DNA of 64,000 nucleotides from Elysia chlorotica (taxonomy: Eukaryota > Mollusca > Gastropoda > Plakobranchidae). Where the stretch lies: NCBI GenBank assembly GCA_003991915.1, contig RQTK01000030.1, forward strand, positions 797,651 through 861,650, given 5' to 3'. A program made the translations under genes and the position numbers. Of this stretch, positions 14,701-26,941 are shown one piece after another. The notes beneath the pieces are model-generated. The model ran no database searches and was not told the DNA's origin. It saw only the letters and a program-made list of their open reading frames with translations. How positions within the stretch are numbered: the first letter of the stretch is position 1; the number at the start of each line of letters is the position of its first letter.

Positions 14701-14933
14701 TCTTGTCCACAAACACCACCTTGGCTCCTTCCAGGTATATTTTGACCTCAGAAAGCTAAGAAGGTGAATATTTTTACAAAGTAGTAAAATGGAAAATTAT
14801 AACAAATGAAAAGAGTAAAAATGTTTTACTACTAAATAATTTTATAATTTCATGCGTGCAGCAAGCCAGCTACCTGGAAGGGGGTCCACTGATGTGGATG
14901 TTGCCCCAGTACCTGCACGATAATCAAAATATC

Positions 14934-14968
<35 letters not shown>

Positions 14969-16941
14969 GTAGTACTAGTAGGACAAGTCTTTATAAAACA
15001 AGAGAGGGCTGCAATAATTTGATCTTCCTTGATAGTTATATGATTTGTTTGTTTGAATTTCTCACTCATTTTAATACTTTTTAGAAGCACTAAAGGAAGC
15101 ATGATCAAGATAGCAAACCCTTTATCAACAGACTCAAAAAAAAAAAAAAATAGATATATAGATTGTTGGATGCAAGAAGTCCTGAGTTTAGAGATCCCAT
15201 CTACTTGATCTACCGTTCTGTAATGAGAAGCATAGAAATAAGAACAAAGAACAAAAAGGGAAGGAAGGGAGAGTTAGAGTTTTTGTTTACGGCATGTAGG
15301 CATAGTAACGCCTGTAATAATAAATTAATAATAAATTACATTTATTTAGCGCTTTCCATTTTAAGTATATTTCTTTTAAATCTCAAAGCGCTTTACAGTG
15401 GATACACTAAATACGCATACATCATATCAATCAGCATGCAATTAAAAATTAAATATTAAAAGTTAAATCTTAACCAAACAATATACATAAGAAGAAATGT
15501 AGACATAAATAGTATGCAGCATATAATCATTATCAGAAAGAATATAATAAAAATTATATAAAATGCAACACTGTAAAGCTGTGTAATAGTATTCAACCAT
15601 AAGTAAACAAAAATTAATGAATTAAAATTAAAACCTTATCTCATGGGAAACAGACTATCACGAGAGTCATAGGTAAACAAAAGCGCTACCACTTAAAACC
15701 GATACAAATTATGCACAGACAGTTAAAAGATTTAATAACTAGTGTAAATGGAATTGAATTATACAATCTACGTAAATCTACGCCTATGCTGTGCCCATGA
15801 TGTTCTAAATAGTAAATACAGTACACCAGAAGTAAATCAAGTATAACATTTTGGCTAAAATTGAAGAGTATGTTCAGTGGTTAAAAAATACCCGTGTCTA
15901 AGATTATTACAGTAAAATTTTGTAAGATATATATATATATATATGTATATATATCTTACAAAATTTTACTGTAATAATCTATATATATATATAAAATATA
16001 TATATCAATGCCTTTTAGAAACTTCATTATGCAGTGAGGACTAACATCAGTAAAATTTCTCTAAAGTGCTCTTGAAGCCAGGCTAGGCGCAGATTTCTTT
16101 CCAGGTGAAATTTCCAGCAAGAATGTGCTATTTGACAACCTCACAGGAGATGTTGGGAAGAGAGGGAATACAAATTAACAATGCTTTCTGAGTTTTGATA
16201 ATTTTGATAATATTGTTTGAACTCACAATCGATGACATAAAAATGTTAGGGAAAAAAACACGAAAGATAGTGCTTTTGTTTTGATAGCAAATTATTTTCC
16301 ATCTGAGCAAGACAGTCTTACTTCTTCTGGGCATTTTCTGATCTTCCTCTCCGTGTCTCTAAGGTTCACCACAAAATCCAGCATGCTTTCCCGCAGAGCA
16401 CACATCTGAAATATTTTTTTGGTAATAGAGGAAAAGAGGTGTAGAAGCTTTGAGCAGCCTTGGAAGAAATATCTTGCATACAAGTAATTATACACAGTTC
16501 TAGTATGTCATAAATTGTAAATGCACGAGAGACAAGACATATGGGATGTGTCATCTATATTATAAAGAGAAAACAAGCAAAAAAACAGTTTGCATCATTT
16601 AAACCTGTTTTCTGTTAAGCACACTAGTAAAATAGTATGAGCCTATGACAGCGCCATCTTTGCATTACCCTCAAGTCAAAGACCCTTGCCTGCTCCCCCT
16701 CCCCCATTTCACAGACACACATACACACGTTGCCCCATTTTTAGCTATTTTTCCTAATCTTTTATAAATTTTCAAAAATATGCACAAAAGAATAACTATA
16801 CACTTATGGAACAACTATGCATTCAACCTTACAATGTAAAATAATCAATGCATTAAAACTAACAACAACAACAACAACGACGACGACGACGACGACGACG
16901 AGGACGACGACGACGACGACGACGACGACCACGACGACGAC

Positions 16942-17001
<60 letters not shown>

Positions 17002-19416
17002 TGTACAGAAGCTAGCCCAGGGAGGACCATCCAGCTCAGCCTACCTTCCCTAACTGCCTATGTGCTGCTATGTGGTATAGCAGGACAACGCAGTCTAAAA
17101 TCTCCTCCAGGGAACTGCCGAGCAAAGGGTCCAGTTTGGGAAGATCGTCCTCAGTCTTGCTGGATGCTGGAGACAGAAATAAAACATCTTCATCAGATTT
17201 CAGATCAAACTTTTACCAATAAGCCCACACATTAAAAAAAAAAAAAAAGAAAATCAAATCAAACAGTTAAGTTATGAGTCAGCAATGTGTGGTGAATAAA
17301 ATTGATTTTGTTGAACCAGGAGTCATGAAATTCCAATAGCAAATTAAATGTAATTTTCCAAAGATTTGTTCCACAAGGTTAAAAACACCTTAAACATAAC
17401 TTCTAATTAAGGTACAAAAACTATGAATTCTCATTCCCAATAATAAAGCCTATGACACCCAGGAAATCGGAGAAAGATGCCTTGTATCAATATGTCAAAA
17501 TTAAGTAGGTCCGTAGGTAAGTAAAAAGTCTGTAAAATCAAATGAGATGCATGTGTGATCTGTAAACAAAACACTCACCAGAGTCTTTCACCGGTTTCTT
17601 GATGACTTTTCCATCTTCCTGTACTTCTAGCCCTTGAGCTCGACTGAATTCAGCTATGAATAAAAAAAAAAGAGGGTATCATTATTTTGAGAAAAAGCTG
17701 TTTGTCTGATAGATTTTTGTTTTTAACTCATGAAAAAATATGTTTCAGAACAGAATTTCAAAGCTGATTACAAAAAATTATTTTTGGGTTTAGGAGATGT
17801 GCTTTGGAATGATGTTTTGATTTTAATGGATGGGACAAGCTAGCATTGAGAAATCTTAAAATAAGGAAATGAAACAATAGGGGCATTGTAAAATTTGAAG
17901 AAGAAAAAATCATCATTAAAAAAATGGAAAAAATATCAGTAATTGCACAGTAAATCAAAAACACAAACAAGCTTGCAACAGTATATTGGTTTGGATAATG
18001 GTTTCTTAAGACAAGTCTAAACTTATTAACAAGTCTCTCTCCTGAACTGGTCCCTACACTAATGTCTGACAATTTTACATCATGCCGCACAAAGATAGAG
18101 CTGGGACTGGGAGTGGGAAACCAGGTTTGGTTTTGAGTTGGTTCAACATCCAAAGTCAGCGCTATAAAGATTATATTGTGAATGGGTCGTAAGACTGGCA
18201 TCAGACAATTTTATATGCTGCCTACATGAGAAGGTGGGGAGACCTGGACTCCTGTCTCAGACGATCACATTATACTGACACCGACCCAACCAGTTTGGGA
18301 TACCAGATATATACTATTTTTTACACAATCACATCTCACTTACACTAAATAAACCAGTACAGAAAGAAGATACCACATTGAACATACTAATTACTACTAA
18401 CTTATAAGGAGCTGAAAATCCCCCCACAGACATATTTTCCATTTTCTAGGTTTGAAAAGTAATGTATCATTCAAAACAAATGAGACCAAGATCACTTACA
18501 GTTGCTGTTGGTTGATGCTTAGGGTCCAATGCCAGAACTATATAGGCTGTATTGTTGACAGGTCCCAAGGCTATTGTCTTGCAGTTTTACATAATGCTAC
18601 ACAGAGACAGTGCCAGGATACCAAGTCTTCTGTTTCAACCAGTCACATTAAACTGACATAGACACATCTACTAGGGGACAAAATCAGACAAATACATGTT
18701 TTTTTACCAATCTTGCATTTCACACCAGAGACCTCCGGATTGGGTGACTAACACTCAACAACTTGCATCAGTTTGTGCCCGAAACTCAGACCATCTAGGA
18801 ACAAATTTTAAATTTGACTCACATCCGAGTTGCCTGTTGAGATGGCTCATCAAGCCTCCGCAGCGAAGCAGCTCGAAATAATCCCTCGACTCGTTCCAGA
18901 AACATTGGATAGGCATGAAGGCTTCTGTTTACAAGGAGGAGAGGGATGTGGGTGAAGGGAAGGGAGGGGGGGGTTAGGAAAGGAGGGGGATAGAATGGGT
19001 GAATGAAAAAGCAGCTAACACTATATGATTGGGTTTCATAAAAACAAAACAAAAACAATCAATTACTTTTTTTCTTAAAACCAACTTAAAAAACTTAAGA
19101 AAAGACGAGGATGAAAAAAATAATTTGAAAAAAACAAACAATTAATGAAATGAAGTTTGAAAGTCAAGTGACATCAAATACTGTATTATATTTTGGATCT
19201 GGAGCAGGAAAAACGAGAGGGTGTTACACAGGGATTAAAAATGCTTGAACTTTTGGGAGATGAGAATCTCAACCAATATGAGGGTGTGGGTTCGAATCCT
19301 GAGTGGTGCAAAAAAAAAAAAGGAAGACACCTGAGGCTGTGGCCCGACCTCTTAGAGTGCCAAGAGATAAGTTCCGAACCAGATGCAATCTATCTATCTA
19401 TCTCTCTCTCTATCTA

Positions 19417-19464
<48 letters not shown>

Positions 19465-22400
19465 TCTCTCATCCTATTTTTTTTTTCTCTCTCACCCTGC
19501 CTTAACCCACCTGCGCTGGATATGCTGGTCTGATCCCAATAGAACCTCAGGGCTTGTATCAACCGGTGAAAGAAACACAGAATCACAGGTAGAGAGCACT
19601 GGGCTACTTGAGGCTGCGTTAACTTTGAAAAACAAAAGGCGAAGCGAAAAATTTATTAACTTCTAACAAAATTGTTTGTTTTTTTTAATTTCATATAATC
19701 CTAACAACAAAATTGGAAGAGTTGTCCTTATGGATTTGATGTGAGACCTTTTTCCTCTTTAACATCTCCTAGGTCTTATGAAAAAGCCTAAATGGCAACA
19801 GAACCCTAGATTAAGGTTGTAGTTGAGTTGGTCTATCGTCCAAAATCAGCACTATGTAGGCTATACTGTAGATGGGCACCAATACTGACGTCTGACAATT
19901 TTATGTGTTGCCACACACTAGACAGCACGGGGATATCATACCATGACTCCTGTCTCAGCCGATCACATTAAACTGACACCAACCCAACCAGTAGGGAGCG
20001 AACTCGCCTGGGCTCAAACCACGGACCTTTTGCGTAGGAAGCCATTGCTCTACCACATTATAATGACACCAACCTAACCAGTAGGGAAAAATGCAGCTGC
20101 CAGAACAGGGCTCGAACCACAGAACTCCTATGTCAGAAGTCCATGCTCTTTAAAAATGTTTGTAACAGTATTTTGTTACAGGAGATGCAACATAAAGGTT
20201 AAAGCTTCCGTTACCAAGCATTATACAGTACTTAGTACATGTCACCCAAAGATTACATATTCAAGGGTCAAATAAACATCCCACCCTCTCTCTAAACAAA
20301 ACAAAACAACAAGAAAGCATCTAAAAGGACAGGCTTCTACAAGCTTATACTTTCTCTGGTGGTTAACTACTTAATTCTATTGAATACGTCTTGTTATTGT
20401 AGGTGTCAATTTTGAATCCTTATAATTTTTAATTAACTATGATGATACTAAACATAATAACTTTTAAACTTGTTTCATTTAATTTAAGAAATCGTATATG
20501 GTGGTAAATAAAGTAAAAGTTAGCGCCCTGAGAACACAATTAATTTAACTTCTTAGTTTTCTTCATTAAATGTTGAAGTCACCTTATGTGATTATGGCCA
20601 TATTCAAAACTATTGTATCAAAATTATGAAAAGAAGAAAAAAAAAAAAACATGCATAGATGTACTTTTTTTTCAGGTTTTTTTTCCTGAGATATGTTGCA
20701 ACATAAAAGAAATAATGTGTTGTAAAAAAAAAAAGAAAAGAAAAAGAATTCAGTACATAAAAACTGTAAAGTACATAAGATGGATATTTAACTCTTAGCT
20801 ACTTAGCTACTGCATCGTCAAAGATAAAGTTCTCTTGCATGAAATTTTCGAGAGAAAATTACCCTGTTGAATGTACTGTGATCCCGCAAAAACGTCTTCA
20901 GTCGCACCACAAACAAATCCCGAGAAGATTTTCCCTAAAAATCAAGTTGAAAAACCGGGAAAAAATGTTTTTGTTATTTTTTAAAGAACAACACACAGTA
21001 GAGACCTTATAATAACTCCAATTGCTTGGGGTTGGATCAAAACTTTGAATTAAGAAGACTCAAATTACAGAACGGGGCATACATGATCACAAAAAGTTTA
21101 AAAATATAGACAGCTGATAAAACCTTATTTGAAAAATTGAATTTTAGGAAATTTCCTCTTGTTTTCTTTCTATAGCAACCTTCTCCCACATCAGATCCAT
21201 TGTCTTAAAAACATATCTTGGGCATTGAATGCTGCTTGACAGATAGTACTTTTGCAATGCTTATTGGTGGTTCCTGCTTTGAGTTAAGATAATCAATCCA
21301 GAAAGAATTTGAATTATGAGACCAATTTTAATACAACCAAAAAGAAAAAAATAACCAATTACCTTGAAGAATTTTGTTTAAGAGAATATTTGAATTATCA
21401 GATCTTGATCTTTGGGGATTTCACTGTAAAATGATCAACAAGTGATAAATATCACATTACTTAATTCTTAACCTATAAACATGTTAATTTCAGGAAGGCA
21501 AATATAGTCCAGTTTGTAACAAATCTATCATGAGAAGGTAAGAGATTTCAACTTAAGCAGGAGATAAAGCTCTCATGATAACATCTTCAGGTTAATTGCT
21601 TTACTAAATGTCTGCTACTACAGACATTTACAAAATATTCCACCACGGCTGGATCTATGAAAACACTGAATGTAATTTTTTAGTACTCTAGTTGTTTTGC
21701 TCTCTTAATTACCCCATGGCTCACCTCAAAGCAATCGTTGTTGACGAGCAGACATTTCAAGAGTTCTACCTGCATGGACTCCAGTTCTACATGGGCAGAG
21801 GAAATTTATACAGATAGTTGTATATTAACATCATGGACAAATGCAAAATGATTAGCACTGGGGAAAACTGGGGTGTCCCAATTTAAGTATTAACATGGAG
21901 GCAATTTCTGATAAAAATGCTAAAATTATAGATAAAATTGCAATATAGATGGAACATAATTGGCAATAATTTATATTTAAATCACACTTAAATTTTACTT
22001 TTTTCCTTCGATGGCATCTGACTAAAAAAAAATAAAAAATCTTAATTTTTTTCCAGACCTCCATCCACTTTCAAATCTCAGAGTTTGTATTATTTGAAGC
22101 AAAACCACTCCGGAACAAAATTTAGAAGTCATTATAAATGTTTTGAAACTGTATCAATGTAATGTACACACAATTTTAAAAAAAATGTAGCTGATAAACA
22201 ACTATATAATTAGGGGAGGCATATCTTATCAGTGGGTTGTGAATCCAGAGATACATTGTAGTTATACAAGGATTTTTTGTAAGGAAAGTAAACGCAAGCT
22301 ACCTTCCTGTTAACCTAGTACAATATTTGGGACATATTTCTCACCCTGAATTCTTTCTCCCAGTCTTTCGCAGCAAAGCTCAAACTTTTTCCTGTTTGTC

Positions 22401-25400
22401 TTCTCTGCTGGTGTTTCTTCAGGTTCTTCCACTTGCTCATCTTCACTGTCGTCTTCGTCTTTCTGTGGAGGCAATGAATGAGTTCAGATGATGTTTAGTC
22501 TTTGCCCTTTTCACCGTTCATATTGTCTTTCTGTCCCTCTCTCTCTTTTTTTTATTTGTTTGTTTGTCTGTCTGTCTGTCTGCCTCCCTCTCTTTATATC
22601 TCAAACTTCTCACATGCTCTGTAAATAATAAACATATAAATAAACGATGCAGATATCACCAGACAAGAGTGTCAAGTTTTGTAAAGATTTACTTCAGAGT
22701 GTCAAGTTTTACCTTCCGAGTGTCAAGTCTTGTCAACTTTTACTTCAATGTCAAATTTTATCTTCAAAGTGTCATGTATTACCTTCAGAGTATCAAGTTT
22801 TATCTTCAGAATGTTTATATCACCTTCAGAATATCAATTTTTATCTTCAGAATGTCAATTTTACATTCAGAGTGTCAAGTTTTACCTTTAGAGTTTTGTC
22901 CCACCAGACATTAGGTATGAGCCTCGCCAAATTTGGGTCGTCTGGTGCTTTGATGTGCATAAACACGGGGAACTTGATCCTCTCAAATGTGATTTTTAGT
23001 CAAGGTTTCTAATTTCATCTGGTCTGTTGTTCCACTAAACACTGAAGGATGTCAAGCACCATTCGGAGTATCAATTCAATTGCTGTATTTTAATACATCA
23101 TAATTTCACAAAAGTTTGTTATCTGTTCTTTGAAATTCGACCTCATGAATTTAGTGCACTACTAACTACTAACATTAGGTTTTGTGCTTGAATAAATTAC
23201 AATTAGACCCTATAACATACAAAACAAGTTATAATGCAGTTCTACGTTAAATAAAAAGAAGAAAAAAAATGTTATATTTCAACAGCCCCACCTCTCCCCT
23301 CCTTTCTCTTAAAATTTTAGTGTGCCTTGCTATAAATGTTCATCAAGCTCTGCTTCCACAATAACCTTCATTTAAAACTTGTTTGAAATTTAAACCTGAG
23401 CATATTATTTACTCTTTTTTATACACTTTGACGAAATTGTCTTTTGCTTTTTCGTTGTTTTTTCTAAATTCCCGAATTACAAAAGGCTTCATTTGATTTG
23501 TTTTTTAAATGTCTTCTTAAAATTAAAAATATCTGTCTCACAGAAGTGTAAAAATAAATGGAGTTTGTTTTATAGCACGCCAGCACGTTAACGGCTATAT
23601 AAAATGACAAAATGGGTTCTGGAAGAAACTATGTAAAATGCGTAAATCCTAAACTAGGTAACAGTTATATATAGTATGAGTATGTGAGTGTACGACAAGG
23701 ATATAGCACAGATGTGAGCAAGTAGCGCCGCGTCCTTTGGTGTCTCAGGACTGATAGGGTCAGGGCCAGGAACTTTTTCTAGATGGGGAAAAAAAGAAAT
23801 GGATTATTTTGTTGCAACGTGTGTCTCCATATCCTTGTCAAAGGGCTACGATAATAGTATAAGTAAGGCTTAAGGCAAAATGTAAGTGATCTATCGTTGA
23901 ACATTGAAAATGAGATCTAGCTAAACATTCAAATTAAAAATGGCTAACAGGTTTTACTCTTAATCTTATTAGAAGCTTGTGTTCAATATTAAATCTTTAA
24001 ACTAGGGCCGCAGCAAATCACGAAAAATTGTGGAAAACAAAAAAAAATACCCTCTTTCCATTTATAGATCTATCTAAAACCTATGTCAAAACATGGAATA
24101 GGCATGAGGGCTTAAAGGGTTAATTAGAAATAAGGAAATAAAACTGTAGTGAAGTGACGATAGAGAGTCTATGCTCTTGAAAAAATTAAAGGCATTTTAT
24201 CAAAACAAAACAAAAAGTATGAGCAAACGCAATACTGATTGAATAGCAAAGTTTGTGAAGAAACTTCAAAGATTCTTTTTTAAGTAAACAAGTAAGATTT
24301 TTTAACCCAAAAAATAGTTTATAAAATATTAAATAATTATAATTTTTAGTAACCTGATATTACTGTAAAATAATAATGTAAGTAAATTATAGTGTATTGC
24401 CTCAAATGAAAAAAAAAATGTTTCTATGGTGTTGCACTGTGTCTATTTTTTCTTTATATAAACTTAGTATCTGTTCTTGGATATGAAATAAAAATAATCA
24501 AAAAGATTTTCAGCTTTAACACTGAAATCCCAGAGGTTTGGGTAGGATTTTTTTTAATAAAAGTTTCCCACAAAATTTTAGTGCATTTTACTATATACCC
24601 TATAGTTGAATTAGAACATTTTACAACAATTTTTGTAAAACAATTTTTTTATTGTCTAGACTGGCAAAAGGCCTTACAAACCTGTGGCATTGAAGGGGTT
24701 AAAACACGATTGGCAACTGCCTACAGCCAATGTATATTTAATGTACAGGGAAAACATAATAATCCATTTCTTTTTTTTTTTTTTTCCCTATCCCTGTACA
24801 TTAAATATACATTGGCTGTTGGGAGTTACCAATGATGTGTCACAGGTTTTGTAACGCCCTTTGCCAATCTAGACTTTAAAAAAATCGTTTTACAAAAATT
24901 GCAAAGTTTTGAGGTCAAACAACTTTCTCATAGAAGGGAAATAACTGTGAAATAAAGTAGAACATTTCAAGATACAGTAATCTCCCGTTTTGAACCTTTT
25001 AAACAGTCATTGGGTGTCAAATTTACTCCACAAAATTTCCGGGGTAAAGTTTTGAAAGGATTACGAAACAAGACTCACAGGAAACTACCACAATTTTACA
25101 AAACAATGCAGGACACTTGTTGCCATAGCAAAAAACCAAAGGTAAAGTTTTGAAAGGATTACGAAACAAGACTCACAGGAAACTACCACAATTTTACAAC
25201 AATGCAGGACACTTGTTGCCATAGCAAAAAACCAAAGGTAAAGCTTTGAAAGGATTACGAAACAAGACTCACAGGAAACTACCACAATTTTACAACAATG
25301 CAAGACACTTGTTGCCATAGGAAAAAACCAAAGGTAAAGTTTTGAAAGGATTACGAAACAAGACTCACAGGAAACTACCACAATTTTACAAAACAATGCA

Positions 25401-26892
25401 GGACACTTGTTGCCATAGCAAAAAACCAAAGGTAAAGNNNNNNNNNNNNNNNNNNNNNNNNNNNNNNNNNNNNNNNNNNNNNNNNNNNNNNNNNNNNNNN
25501 NNNNNNNNNNNNNNNNNNNNNNNNNNNNNNNNNNNNNNNNNNNNNNNNNNNNNNNNNNNNNNNNNNNNNNNNNNNNNNNNNNNNNNNNNNNNNNNNNNNN
25601 NNNNNNNNNNNNNNNNNNNNNNNNNNNNNNNNNNNNNNNNNNNNNNNNNNNNNNNNNNNNNNNNNNNNNNNNNNNNNNNNNNNNNNNNNNNNNNNNNNNN
25701 NNNNNNNNNNNNNNNNNNNNNNNNNNNNNNNNNNNNNNNNNNNNNNNNNNNNNNNNNNNNNNNNNNNNNNNNNNNNNNNNNNNNNNNNNNNNNNNNNNNN
25801 NNNNNNNNNNNNNNNNNNNNNNNNNNNNNNNNNNNNNNNNNNNNNNNNNNNNNNNNNNNNNNNNNNNNNNNCTGCTTGGCTGAAAGCACTTTACATTTTT
25901 ATCGAGCAGCCGATAAAATATAGTTTACTAAAATACAAAATGCACTGAATCGTGGAAAAGTTTGAGTAAATAGCTTGTACAATAAAAGCGGTATAATAGC
26001 TTCCGTGTGACACACAGACAGACAAACACAAATACAGACAGGCAAGTAGACAGACATGAAAGAGCACTGTGGTAGAAAGTTGCTATGTAAATCACAGACA
26101 AACAGACATACAGCAAGTCCAACAGCTTGAATAGGACAGACATACAGACAATACACCAGTATCCAAAGCAAGTCCAGCAATTTCCTTATTATAATAATAA
26201 TACACATACATATAGACAGACAGAGACACAGACAGACATAAAATACATACATACTTTGATACATACTTACATACATACAATCAGAAATACAGACAGACCA
26301 ACAGAGACGGACAGACAAACTAACCTGCATCAACATCCACAGTAGGTCCAGCAGCTTGTGTATGTAGGGCTGGTGTTCTTCCCAGTTGTCGTGGTCACAC
26401 AGACATGCATACAGGCATACCCACAGAGACATACATTCAAGCAGACATACAGGCAGACAAACAACAAACAGACAGACTAACCTGCATCAACATCCACAGT
26501 AGGTCCAGCAGCTTGTGTATGTAGGGCTGGTGTTCTTCCCAGTTGTCGTGGTCACACAGACATACAGGCATACCAACAGACACATACATTCAAGCAGACA
26601 TACAGGCAGACAAACAACAAACAGACAGACTAACCTGCATCAACATCCACAGTAGGTCCAGCAGCTTGTGTATGTAGGGCTGGTGTTCTTCCCAGTTGTC
26701 GTGGTCACACAGACCCAACATGAACTTGACGAGACACATCTCGACCACGTAGGGGATTCTCTGAAATCGCATATATACAAAAACAGTTCACATGAAATCA
26801 CTTTCAAAAACTTTTGCCGCATAGGATTCCTCTGGGGAAACCTAGGAAACGTTAAAAACCTGGATAGAGGAAGTGCTCTCTCTCTCTCTCTT

Positions 26893-26941
<49 letters not shown>

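Noticed and set aside
16817..17053. Open frames of poly-Thr/Ile and poly-Leu/Ser
   Set aside because: Trinucleotide microsatellite translated in all frames; no gene context.
25043..25437. CRISPR-like repeat array
   Set aside because: Units are contiguous near-identical repeats with no unique spacers, and the genome is eukaryotic.
25342..25923. Open frames crossing the first N gap
   Set aside because: Open only because N contains no stop; flanking tandem repeat is non-coding.
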